Origin: Chara braunii
Taxonomy: Eukaryota > Streptophyta > Charophyceae > Charales > Characeae
Length of the DNA: 40,054 nt
Assembly: GCA_003427395.1 (NCBI GenBank)
Contig: BFEA01000213.1
Coordinates: forward strand, 508,755-548,808
Direction of reading: 5' to 3'
Of the stretch, positions 29,661 through 39,559 are shown in pieces (positions within the stretch are counted from its first letter, which is position 1; each line of letters begins with the position of its first letter). The translations under genes and the position numbers were made by a program. The notes beneath the pieces were generated by a model that saw only the letters and a list, made by a program, of their open reading frames with translations, did no database searches and had not been told where the DNA came from.

Positions 29661-30424
29661 GGCTACTAAAGGCGGGGGTACGTATCCTCCACCTCCTCAC
29701 CACGTAGACTTAACCCTCCACACATAATCTTTCTACCCTAGGTTGGAGTCTGACTTATGGATTTCTTCCCTTCCCACAGTGTCACTACAACTACCCTGTC
29801 ATGTCGGTGGCCAACAAACAATTTTAAGGTCAGCCAACAAGGACCTCAAGAATTATTTAACGACGCTAACAGGACGTCATGCGGCTCATGTCCAACAGGA
29901 TCTGAAGGTTCACCCTCCAGACTTGTAGCTCGTCACTGGTCAACTCTTGTTCGGTCGCTTGCCGGTTAGTACTGATCTTAGGGCTAGACGAGTTGTTTTA
30001 CGAGTGCTCGCCACTCATGCCAATGCTCCCTACCTTACAGGTGATACATCCAGCTACCGAGCTTCTAGGCTAGAAACGACCTACTTTATACACATATGTG
30101 TAACTAGATGCTAACGCAAGACAAAACCATATTGTCACCAAGTATTATGTCTAGCGGCAGCGACACCAAGATGTGGGAAGGTACCGGGACACTCATTCAT
30201 TCATTAAAACAAATCCAGGGCTTAGGGGGCGATTCACTTCACTCATGAACGTTCCTTCGATGACGCTCCATGACGCTCCATGACGCTCTATGCATGCAGG
30301 TACGTAATCATTATCCCCAACCTGACCACTTCTTCTTCGGCCTACACCCCTATGTCAAACTCCCAACCTCCTCCTCACCAGCCTTAATCATGTCAGTGTT
30401 CATCACCAGCGGATGCAGCGAGTT
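29661..30424. other. Leader region of element 2
   Basis: Between the gag start and the PBS. Contains a three-copy 11-bp repeat (ATGACGCTCC(A/G or T)) at about 30259-30291. No gene is seen. Unlike element 1, there is no TTGACC cluster. Confidence 0.6.
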
Positions 30425-30440
30425 ACCAGCTCCGATACCA
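30425..30440 (-). promoter_or_regulatory. Primer-binding site of element 2
   Basis: The minus strand reads TGGTATCGGAGCTGGT, identical to the PBS of element 1. Two bases separate it from the LTR end at 30443. Confidence 0.88.
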
Positions 30441-30442
30441 AT

Positions 30443-30635
30443 TGCATTGAGCCTCACTGCTCGACACCATAAGCGCACACACACACATTGAGAGATAAAG
30501 CGAAATCCATACTGGAGTCCAGAGATATAAAGTCCAGATATGCGCAGCTGAGAAATTCCAACAAGTTATCTCATTGAATAAGCGCTCTACGACAACCCAA
30601 TACCAGTATCCCCATCAAAGGTAAGTGACTTTTTT

Positions 30636-30693
<58 letters not shown>

Positions 30694-31607
30694 CCTGATG
30701 CATGCACTTTCTCTCCCCCTCTCTTTCTACTTGAAAATGTTGACTCTGAATACATCCACTGCTACTCAGCTTTATCCCTACTACTGACTTATGTGGCTAT
30801 GGCAGCCTTCCCTCTCAGTGCAGCGCTGCCCAGCAGGGCTCTCGCTCGCATGCTACCCGCAGATACATCACAAGCACTTCAACAACATTCCCTCACTTCT
30901 CACGAATGAGCAATCTGTCCAAAATATAGCTGACCGGTCCTTATATTGACTTGGACGCTTATTCTCGTGGCTTGACTTGGTACTGGTATCACATGCTCAT
31001 GGCCTGCTTGCTTCAAAATGTCAAAACCTTGTCCTTTTCCTGAATTTTCATTGAGGTGTTGTTGCTTGGGCCTGTGAGTCACGACTTTTCACCTATGGAA
31101 CATGACTTTTGAATGTGGGATGTGATTCTTGCCTCTGGAATATGATTTTTGCCTAGAAGAGTGTCCTTTGTATGTGGGGTATGGGTCTTGTGGCTTGACT
31201 TGGTACTGGTATCACATGCCCACGACCTGCTTGCTTCCGAATGTCAAGGTCTGGTACTTTCCTGAATTTTCATTGGTGTTTTGACGCTTGGGTTTGTGAG
31301 TCACGACTTTCTACTTGTGAAACATGACTTGTGACTATGGGATGTAACTTTTGCCTCTGGAATACGACTTTTGCCTCGAGAAGTGTCCTTTGTCTGTGGG
31401 GTATGACTTTTCAATATGAGAGGTGATTTTTATTTACAGGATGCAACCTTTGCCTATGAGATATGATTGTTCCCTGGGTGCCTGTTAGACTTGACTCCTA
31501 AGGTACCTGACTGTAACTTTTCTGAAACTTACCAACTTGGCCTCTCTTGGCCTAAGAGCTTGACCTTAAAATTTGAATTTGAGGTCTGCATCGTGGAATG
31601 TCTTTCA
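30443..31607 (-). repeat. 5' LTR of element 2, longer than its partner
   Basis: A 1165-bp LTR aligned with 22783-23727. It is longer mainly because of a 223-bp tandem duplication (30968-31190 and 31191 to about 31408, each starting TGGCTTGACTTGGTACTGG). At the site of the 11-bp minisatellite in the partner LTR it has (CT)n (30640-30690). A minus-strand TATAAGG-type box lies near 30930-30940. Confidence 0.92.
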
Positions 31608-32560
31608 ATTTGGTTGTTAGCGACTTCAATTCCTTACTAATTCAGTTTTAGAATTTTTAGGTTGTGTTGCGGTTCGTACGGTACCCCAGACACGTTTAGC
31701 TGTACGACTCGCACTCATACGGTACTTGTATGTCCAGGGGCCCGTAAAAAAAAAAAAAAAAAAAAAAAAAGGTATAACTTTTGTTTTTGTAATGACTTTT
31801 AACAAAAAAAAAAACACCAGTACCTCTGAGCCTGTTTTTGCCGACCCTGAATTTCATTGCGCACCAAGTTTTGCCGAGCCTGGGTACCACTTCATTTTCT
31901 TTCTGGTACTCTCACGTAAATAATAAAAAAAAACAAAAAAAGAAGAAGAAAAGTTGCGGCCATGAACCTCAGAAAAAAATTAAAAAAAAAAGGAAACAAA
32001 GCTTTGGCCGTGATTGCAGTTGTATACATTCTTGGAAGTGGTAGTGTGAGTGTGCCCTCAATGAGGGCATCTCAGCCCCGTGGCCAGGTTGTCAGATTCC
32101 AAAAAGAGAATAAAAGGGGGAAAAAACGGGCATATGGGTCAGACCGTGAAAATGGTTGCATACATTCCCCTAAGTGTCAGTGTGATGAGCCTTACAATCC
32201 TCTGACAAAACACAGATTGAGCAGATCATGGACAACTTGAGAATTCATGGACCGGGGACTCATAAGAAACACACGACCAACAAAAAAAAGAAAATAGTAA
32301 AAAAGTCTGGGACGCTGGACCCGATTTCCAGCACAAGCTGAAGCTGGGTAATAACCTTAGTATTTCAGGGTTGTTTGTGAGGAATTCCTAACCTCGCTTT
32401 TCCATATGGAATAAAATGATAACTTCTATTAAACATAGAAATAAAAAGTTGCTCGTAATGCTTAGGAGCATAACATTTTTTTTTAAAGATTTTTGAACTT
32501 TTGTTTTTTATTTTTTCATTGGTTGTATGACTTGTATGTGGCAGCCTGCGTAGCACGGCG
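31608..32560. other. AT-rich, homopolymer-rich DNA right of element 2
   Basis: Contains a poly(A) run at 31747-31770 and further A/T runs. The short frames are Lys- or Phe-rich. I see no integrase sequence continuing from the relic left of element 2, so element 2 does not simply interrupt that relic. Confidence 0.6.
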
Positions 32561-32760
32561 AACGTGTTTGTGCCCCTTTACGTTCGGGCGAACGTGTTCG
32601 CGCGTTTGCGCGAACATGTTCAGGCAAACATAATTTTTTTTTTGTAAAAATATATATATACAGGGTCACCAGCCCGTACGTACGGAGGTCCCCGGGCAGA
32701 CCTCCGTACGTACGGGCGTTCGAGGTCCGAACCTGACGGCGTTCGGCCCCCGCCAAAAAA
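32560..32760. repeat. GTTCG(G/C)-rich segment with inverted repeats
   Basis: Many copies of CGAACGTG or GTTCGGGCGAACG occur between about 32568 and 32625 (GAACGTGTTT, TTCGGGCGAACGTGTTCGCG, GCGCGAACATGTTC). The segment ends in the palindrome at 32672-32717. Similar GTTCGG words recur at 33318-33370 and 33530-33565. Confidence 0.7.
32672..32717. repeat. Perfect inverted repeat, 19-bp arms
   Basis: Left arm GCCCGTACGTACGGAGGTC (32672-32690) is matched exactly by its reverse complement at 32699-32717, with an 8-base loop CCCGGGCA. Each arm contains CGTACGTACG, which is itself palindromic. The arms hold no visible gene. Confidence 0.97.
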
Positions 32761-32763
32761 TAT

Positions 32764-33115
32764 TTCGGGGCCTAAAAATAATTATGTTTTTCTGAAGTTT
32801 GTTTTGTGAGTTCTCTATGATGTGAGGTACATGCCTGTAAATTTTCAAGTCATTTGGCTAAACCAAATAAGAATTAAAAATCGCCAAAGATGGCGGTGTC
32901 AAAACGTACTCACCCATGTATTTTTTCACTTTTTACTTTTTGTTTTCACTTTAGTTCGGGGTCTAAACAATTTTATTATTTTTTGAAACTTTTTTAGTGG
33001 GTTTTGTATTATGTGAATTACACATCTGTGAATTTTCAGGGCATTTAGCTCTGCCAAAAAAAAAAAAAAAAATCTCCAAAGATGGTGATGTCAAAAACAT
33101 GCTCGTGCACTCACT
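32764..33115. repeat. Diverged ~191-bp tandem repeat
   Basis: Copy 1 (32764-32917) and copy 2 (32955-33115) share TTCGGGG(C/T)CTAAA, a T-rich stretch, ATTATGTGAnnTACA, CATTT(G/A)GCT and CCAAAGATGG(C/T)G(G/A)TGTCAAAA. They differ by poly(A) and other indels. Confidence 0.75.
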
Positions 33116-33119
33116 AAAT

Positions 33120-33280
33120 TTAATTTTTTTTTTTTCTATTTATTTTTATTATTAGTATTTATTTTCCGTATTTTATTTTTATTTTAAATTTGGTAAGGAA
33201 TTCGGATGTAATGCTTCGAAAAATCTTGTTTAATTTATTTTTCTCCATAACATATATTTTTTTCAGACTTTTTTTATGAC

Positions 33281-33312
<32 letters not shown>

Positions 33313-33970
33313 GGTCCGCGTTCGGCACAAACGGCCGAACGCATCCCCAAGGGGTCCCATACGTTCGGGCGCTCGTATTTCAAGTTTTTATTTTTAACTC
33401 ATGATTGGCTACGGATTTGAACATGACTCCCAGGCAAAAGTTGCTTGTATCGTTATTTTACATAACATATATTTTTTTTCAGATTTTGCTGAGAATTTTT
33501 TTTTTTTTTTTTCCCTTATGTTCGCGTTCTGAGGGTTTTGGGCGCTAGTTCGGGTTCGGAGGGTGCTACGTAGGTGGCAGCATACACACCCCATACAAAT
33601 ATATTTGTAAGTTTTTAGCTGCTTGTACGTGTGCATTCATAAATGTAGGTTGCAGGTAGCGGTATGAAACTGACAAACTTCTCACACACAGTCTTACTTA
33701 GATATAGAAGTTCATCATCCTGAAGTCCTCACTTACATTTTTATATTGTATATGAAGACGTTTGGAGTGAAGGTTAACAGGTGCATTAATATTCAATATT
33801 TACATTTTGAACATTCAACGTTCATACAAAGTCGAGCACAAACACTCAGACAAGGGGGCATGGCGGGGGGGTCAGCATCATCAGCATTTTCATCAGTATA
33901 CAATTCTTAAAATCTTCAGTATTCCTACACACTTCGACAAAGGGGGTTGTACTTCATAATTTTCACCGTC
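33120..33970. other. AT-rich DNA with T-runs, no gene
   Basis: Two copies of TAACATATATTTTTTTcAGA (about 33247 and 33463) precede long T-runs, suggesting another diverged duplication. The rest has no recognisable frame. Confidence 0.6.
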
Positions 33971-34430
33971 TTCCTAGGCCACAAGCCGTGCGGCCTGGGC
34001 CTACAAAGTCTGCCCGGAACCTGCCCAGAATGCCCGACCGGGCGGACCACCGGGCCTCCCATCGCAAAATCATGGGAGGGGCTCTTTTGAACCGTTGGGC
34101 CGCTAGCTGCGTGACACGGTGCCTCAAGAACCACGCCGAACTCAAAAAAAAATTGCAGGCCCTCAGTTTCCCCATTTGTTTTGCGCTTCTATTTGGGCTG
34201 TTGATCATCTCCAATCAGCGGCCCATGCTGCCCGCCTGCCAATGCCAAGGCGGGATTCAAATTCAAATTCGACTGGCCTGGTCTGGCTGCGCGTGCCTGC
34301 CTCCCCCCTCGCAGCTCCAACTCTTCGCAGCCTGTCGACCTCGTGCCTTGCGGCTCTAGATTCCAGCCGCGCGTGTGGCCGCTCCAGTTTCCTGTCACAC
34401 GCCGCCAGAGGAGAACCGTCGCCATCGGGT
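33971..34430. other. GC-richer segment, no gene recognised
   Basis: Base composition changes sharply to GC-rich (GGCCTGGGCC, CGGGCGGACCACCGGGCC). Frames on both strands overlap and none matches a known protein. It forms the left edge of the polypyrimidine satellite. Confidence 0.5.
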
Positions 34431-35365
34431 CATTCTTCCCTTCCGACCTCCTGCTTCTCCTCCTCCCTCCTCTCCTCCTCGTCCGCGTCCTCGTCTTCTT
34501 TCTCTCCTCCTCTCTCTTATTCTTTTTCTTATTTTTTTCATCTTCTTTACTTCTTTTTGTCGGCCATTTCTTCTTCTTCTTCTTCTTGTTCTTCTTGTTC
34601 TTGTTCTTCTTCTTCTTCTTCCTCTTCTTCTTCTTCTACTTCTACTTCTTCTTCCTTCTTTTCCCCTTGTCCATCCTCCAAGGAAGAAGACGTGGGAGGA
34701 ACACAAGGATAGGGAGAGAGTGAAAGAGATGAGGATGGTGATGTGAGGACGCATACCTGGTATTGGCGATGGTCTACATTGGTCGACATCTTCAAGTACT
34801 TTGGTGGCTGCTGACGTCAACAGTTGCGTTGTCAATTCGTAGGCAGGAAGTAGCTGTGTAGAGAGTAGCCTGGGTGCCGAGCGCCAAGTAGGGAGAGAGG
34901 GCCCAAATACGGATGTTGGTGGGGATGAGAGTCTCCATTGGAGTAACATTGGTGCAATGTTGCTTTCTGGACACTATAGGACTTTCTTGCTTTCAATGTG
35001 ATTGTGCTATCTGGATTCTGTCATCTGACTCATCTCGCTATCTCTCACTTTCTCTGCACGAAGGACGACGACGGATTTCCCCATAACACGTTTGAGCTTC
35101 TTGTCCGTCTTCTTCTTTTTCTTCTCTTCTTCTTCTTCCTCTTCATCTTTTTTTTTCTTTCTTCGTCTTCTTCTTCTTTTCTTCTTCTTCTTCTTCCTCC
35201 TCTGCCATCTCACCTCCCTCCTCGTCCACCTTCCCCATTCTTCCTTCCTCCATTTTCCCCTTATTTGTTTTCTCCTAATATGCTAGTAGACTGCTTGCAT
35301 GAAGACCTACACGAAGATGGACAGGGGGGATGTGGACGACAAGGAGGAGGAAGAAGAAGGAATGG

Positions 35366-35436
<71 letters not shown>
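35366..35436 (+). repeat. Poly(A) run of 71
   Basis: Seventy-one A in a row after GGAATGG, followed by GACGAACAAGAAGCTT. Such length is unusual and hard to sequence, so the exact length is uncertain. Confidence 0.95.
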
Positions 35437-35438
<2 letters not shown>

Positions 35439-35481
35439 CGAACAAGAAGCTTAAACTTTTGAGCTTCTTCTTCGTCGTCCC
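35437..35481. repeat. Imperfect inverted repeat after the poly(A) run
   Basis: GACGAACAAGAAGCT is matched, with one mismatch in 15, by the reverse complement of AGCTTCTTCTTCGTC. It is the point where the strand switches from purine to pyrimidine. Confidence 0.75.
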
Positions 35482-36384
35482 CACCTTCTCTTCTACTTCT
35501 TGTTCGTCTTCTTGTTCTTCTTCTTCTTCTTCTTCTTCTTCTTCTTCTTCTCCATTTTTGTTCCTTCTTCTTGTTCCTCCTCCGCTATCTCATTCCCTCC
35601 TCGTCCACCTCCTCCTCCATTCTTTCTCCACCGATTTCTCCGCCCTCCCCCTACTCGCTTCAACATCTCTCTTTACCTCTGCCATCTCTCATTCCTCCTC
35701 GTCCACCTCCTTCTCCGTCCTTCCTCCCTCGGTTCTCTTTAAGTTTCTTTTCTTTTTTTTTCTCCTCGCCGCCAGGTCATCTCTCTCTTCCACCTCCTTC
35801 GTCTTTCCTCTTCCTCCACCTTCTCTGTCTCCCTCCTCGTCCATCTTTCCTCCTGCCATTTTCCCTCCTCCTCCACCTCCTGTGCATCCTCCCCTCTTCC
35901 CTTCTATTCGTAGGGGTTGTCCTTCTCAACTTCTCAAACTTCTCCCCTTCGTCACGTCCTCCTCCATCTCACCTCCCTCCTGCTTCACCTCTTCCTCCAT
36001 CCTTCCTCCCGCCATTTTTTTTCCTGTTGGTGCCATGTCATCTTATATTGCCACATCATCATCTTCTTTTCCTGTTGTTGCCATGTCATCTCAAATTGCC
36101 ACATCATCATCTTCTTCTTCTTCTTCTTCTTCTTCTTCTTTTTCTTTTTCTTTTTCTTCTTCTACTTTTTCTTCTTTTTCTTCTTCTTCTTTTCCATTCG
36201 TTCTTCTTCTTCTTTTCCATTCGTTCTTCTTCTTCTTCCTCCTCGTCCACTTTCTCCACTATTCCTTCCTGCATTTTCCCTTCTATTTTTCTCCTAATAT
36301 GCTAGCACACTACATGAACGAAGACCTACACGGTGATGGAGTGGGTGGAGTTGGAGGAGGACGAGGAGGAAGAATGAATGGAAT

Positions 36385-36480
36385 AGAAGAAGAAGAAGAA
36401 GAAGAAGAACAACAACAACAATAAGGAGCTGAAAGAGCTTGTTGTTGTTGTTGTTCTTCTTCTTCTTCTTCTTCTCCTCC
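36385..36480. repeat. Long fold-back of (GAA)n(CAA)n against (TTG)n(CTT)n
   Basis: (GAA)n then (CAA)n end in AATAAGGAGCTGAAAGAGCTTG, followed by (TTG)n and (CTT)n. The arms are complementary over about 35 bases. It repeats the purine-to-pyrimidine switch seen at 35437. Confidence 0.85.
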
Positions 36481-37380
36481 TCCTCCTCCTCCTCCTCCTC
36501 CTCCTTCTTCTTCTTCTTCTTCTTCTTCTTCTTCTTCTTCTTCTTCTTCTTCTTCTTCATTTCTGTTTCTTCTTCTTATTCCTTCTCCTCCGCCATCTCA
36601 TTCCCTCCTCGTCCAGCTTCCCCTCCATTCTTCCTTCATTTGTGTTTCTCCTACTCGCTGCATCATCTTTATCTTTACCTCCGACATTTCTCATTCCTTC
36701 TTGTCCACCTCTTCCTCCATCGTTTCGCCCTCCGTTTTCTTTTTCTTTTCTCTTTGTCTCCTCACCACTACGTTGTCTCTCTCCTCCGCCTCCCCCGTGT
36801 TCTCTCTTCCTCCACCTCCTCTCTCCCTCCTCGTCCATCTTTCCTCCCGCCATCTTCCCTCCTCCACCTCCTCCTCAGTCCATCGACTGTTTTCATTCTT
36901 TTTTTTTTCTTCGGTTTTAAACTTTTCCCGTCGCCGCATCTCCTCCTGCACCTCCTCCTCCATCTCACTGCCATGTCATCTCTCTCCTCCGCCTCCTCCG
37001 TCTTCCCTCCTCCACCTCCTCTGTCTCTCCCCTCGTCCTCCATCTTTCCTCCGAGTTCCACCATCTTGTTTCTCCTCCACCTCCTCCTCAGTCCTTCCTC
37101 CGCTTTTTTTTTTTTTTTTTGGGTTCTCCAACTTCTCCCCATCGCCGCGTCCTCCTCCTCCCTCTCACCTCCCTCCTTCACCTCTTCTTCCATCCCCCCC
37201 CCCTCTTAGTTGCCACATCACCTCATCCGCGACGTCATTTTAACTCCCTTATCATTTGCCAAGTCATCTCATTAGCCACCTCCTCTGCCTCCTCCACATC
37301 CTCCGCCATCCCACGTCCCTCCTGCTCTACCTCTTCCAACGTTCCTCCCTCCATTTTCTATTTCTTTTTTTTTTCCCTTG

Positions 37381-38445
37381 TCGCCACGACATCGTGATCT
37401 TCACCTCGTTCGCCATCTCACCCAGTTTTTTGTTTCTTAATTTTCTTTTCTATTCTTTTATTTGCTGCCACGTCATCTCTCCTGCACCTCCTTTGCCATG
37501 TCTCCTCCCTCCGTCTTCACTTCTCCTCCTCCTCCTCTCCTCCTCGTCAATGACTCTTCATCTTTTTCTTTTATTGTTGTCCCTTGTCGCCATCCACCCA
37601 GTTTTTTGTTTCTTAATTTTCTTTTTTTTTCCTTTTATTTGCCGCCACCTCATCATGATCTTCACCTCATTTGCCATCTCACCCAGTTTTTTGTTTCTTA
37701 ATTTTCTTTTCGTTTCGTTTATTTGCCGCCACGTCATGTCCCCTGCACCTCCTTTGCCATGTCTCCTCCCTCTGTCTCCGCTTCTCCTCCTTCTCCACTC
37801 CTCCTCGTCAATGGCTTCACCTCGTTTGCTATCTCACACAGTTTTTTGTTTCTTAATTTTCTTTTCGTTTCTTTTATTTGCTGCCACGTCATCTCTCCTG
37901 CACCTCCTTTGCCATGTCTCCTCCCTCCGTCTCCGCTTCTCCTCCTCCTCCTCTCCTCCTCGTCAATGGCTCGTCATCTTTTTCTTTTATTGTTGTTCCT
38001 TGTCGCCATCCACCCAGTTTTTTGTTTCTTAATGTTTTTTTCTTTTCTTTTATTTGCCGCCATGTCATCATGATTTTCACCTCGTTTGCCATCTCACCCA
38101 GTTTTGTGTTTCTTAATTTTCTTTTCGTTTCTGTTATTTGCCGCCACATCATCTCTCCTGCACCTCCTTTGCCATGTCTCCTCCCTCCGTCTCCGCTTCT
38201 CCTCCTCCTCCTCCTCTCCTCCTCCTCCTCTCCTCCTCGTCAATGGCTTCACCTCGTTTGCCATCTCACCCAGTTTTTTGTTTCTTAATTTTCTTTTCGT
38301 TTCTTTTATTTGCCTCCACGTCATCTCTCCTGCACCTCCTTTGCCATGTCTCCTCCCTCCGTCTCCGCTTCTCCTCCTCCTCCTCTCCTCTGCGTCAATG
38401 GCTCGTCATGTTTTTCTTTTATTGTTGTCCCTTGTCACCAGAGAG
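37381..38445 (+). repeat. Higher-order tandem repeat, period about 415 bp
   Basis: The anchor CCCAGTTTTTTGTTTCTTAA (with small variants) occurs at 37421, 37597, 37682, 37837, 38013, 38097 and 38269. Spacings are 176, 85, 155, then 176, 84, 172. The pattern therefore repeats as a three-part unit of 416 and 432 bp; the longer one has extra CTCCTC. The array stops at about 38441 in the middle of the next part. Confidence 0.92.
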
Positions 38446-38770
38446 CGCAAATGGGTAACCGTTACCCGTACCCGACCGCGCCCAACTAACCGCCAGGTCA
38501 TGGGTAGGTCTGGGTGCCCCTTTCCGAAGGGGGGGTTGGTTATGGGGGGGTTGGTTATGGGCAGGCAAATTTGTTTTTTTTGGAGATGATAGGTAGGCAC
38601 AATTAGTATTTATGAAGATCACGGTCAGGTAGGGCCAGCCAAACATAAAACTAAAACTGGTACGGACAGGTACGGGGGGCAGACAAAAAAAATGGGGGGC
38701 GGGTACGGGCGGGTAGAGCATTCACTCGGGTAACCGTGGTTCACTACCCCTTGTATTCCCACCTGCCCCC
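38446..38770 (+). repeat. G-rich GGGTA/GGTACGGGC minisatellite, first block
   Basis: Degenerate repeats of GGGTA, GGTACGG and TTATGGG. A short palindrome GGGTAAC-C-GTTACCC lies at 38453-38467. GGGGGGTTGGTTATGGG(G) is repeated at about 38527-38560. No gene. Confidence 0.75.
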
Positions 38771-38838
38771 CTCCCAGCCCTTCCCTCCCTGCCCTTTCCC
38801 ACCATCTGAAGTCGTAGGCCCTTTTTTTTTTTTTTTTT

Positions 38839-39085
38839 GCAGTTGCTGCAGGGGTTGCATATGCTGCTGCAGTAGTTGCATTGACATCATTTCCGCAGTT
38901 GCTGCAGGGGTTGCAGATGCTGCTGCGGCTGCAGATGCACCACATCTGCAGCAGCATATCTGCAGATGCACCACATCTGCTGCAGTTGTTCCATTGACAT
39001 CATTTCTGCAGTTGCTGGAGGGGTTGCATTTGCTGCTGCACCATATCTGACTATTGCCGCAGTTGCAACAACAGCTGCAGTAACT
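38839..39085. repeat. GCAGTTGCTGCAG array with 56-bp unit
   Basis: The start GCAGTTGCTG(C/G)AGGGG occurs at 38839, 38895 and 39008, spacings 56 and 113 (about twice 56). Each unit ends in TTGACATCATTTC(C/T). The middle unit carries an insertion with inverted CAGATGCACCACATCTG and CTGCAGCAGCATATCTGCAG words. Confidence 0.85.
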
Positions 39086-39099
39086 ATTACTGCTGGACC

Positions 39100-39545
39100 C
39101 CGACCACAGCCCAAAGGTTGTGAGGGGAGTTAAAGTGGTTGGGGTTTTTTAGGGGCGATTAGAACAGTTAGGAGCAATTAGGGGCAGTTAGGGGAGGGTG
39201 GGTAACAGATGCGGGCGGTTACGGGTAGGTGCATGATACAATTGTGGGTAGGTGGGGACGGGTACGGCTGAACACGGGTAAGGAAAATTTCGGTTGGGTA
39301 TGGTACGGGTGGTTAAGACACGGTTTGGGTTCAGTTAGCCATGGTTGGTTAAAAAAAAAAAAAAACAGGGGCGGGTACGGGCAGTTACAGTCTGCAGAGG
39401 TTCAGGTATGGGCAGGTACAGGTACCCGGTTTTTTTTTTCGGATCAGTTGGAGGTAGGTAAAGGTCCGGTAGGCCAGGTATACAGTGGTCATGGTTGGTT
39501 GGTTTTCGAAAAGTGTGTGGTTAGTTTAGTTACGGGTATTCCTAA
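39100..39545 (+). repeat. G-rich GGGTA/GGTACGGGC minisatellite, second block
   Basis: Same word set as the block at 38446-38770: ACGGGTAGGT, GGGGACGGGTACGG, GGGCAGGTACAGGTACC, TTAGGGGCAGTTAGGGG. The TTAGGGG words (about 39155-39195) resemble plant and algal telomere units but are interrupted and too few to be a telomere. Confidence 0.7.
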
Positions 39546-39559
39546 AAATCCTGGTTGCG

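Larger units (their letters stand above)
22783..31607 (-). mobile_element. Ty3/gypsy LTR retrotransposon, element 2 (full-length, decayed)
   Basis: An 8.8-kb element on the minus strand with LTRs at 22783-23727 and 30443-31607 and a tRNA-Met type PBS at 30425-30440. The internal order, right to left, is gag, protease, RT, RNase H, integrase, chromodomain-like tail, the same as element 1. Coding blocks are clearly homologous to element 1 but are not recent copies. The flanks read GATCT (left) and ATTTG (right), so there is no convincing target duplication. The element is inactive: the protease Asp is replaced, the RT active site has a stop, and there are many frame breaks. Confidence 0.93.
34431..37380 (+). 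repeat. Polypyrimidine satellite block with ~1-kb repeat unit
   Basis: Nearly all pyrimidine on the plus strand: (CTT)n, (TCC)n and TCCTCGTCCACC words. Two 95-bp hinge segments (35272-35366 and 36291-36385) start CTCCTAATATGCTAG and contain GAAGACCTACACG. They are about 1019 bp apart, and each is followed by a purine run and then by pyrimidines. Blocks after each hinge (CCATCTCATTCCCTCCTCGTCC at about 35590 and 36595) also align. This indicates two or three tandem units. The long frames (for example 364 codons at 35330) are Ser/Leu/Phe or Lys low complexity and are not genes. Confidence 0.88.

Noticed and set aside
31726-32240. Frames rich in Lys in the AT-rich DNA right of element 2
   Set aside because: They are driven by poly(A) and A-rich runs and show no family similarity. 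They also do not continue the integrase relic.
34395-34949. 184-codon minus-strand frame with Arg/Glu-rich sequence
   Set aside because: It is the translated purine strand of the CTT/CTC repeats. It is repeat-driven and has overlapping frames on the other strand.
35330-36424. 364-codon open frame, the longest in the window
   Set aside because: It is Lys runs from the poly(A) tract followed by Ser/Leu/Phe from CTT/TCC repeats. There is no domain, and frames of similar kind exist in all three phases.
37256-38032. 258-codon plus-strand hydrophobic frame that could look like a membrane protein
   Set aside because: It spans a tandem repeat and the same peptide recurs with each unit. Pyrimidine-rich DNA always encodes Phe/Leu/Ser-rich hydrophobic sequence.
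39155-39195. TTAGGGG words as a telomere
   Set aside because: Units are interrupted and of different lengths, and the block is followed by several hundred bases of other sequence.
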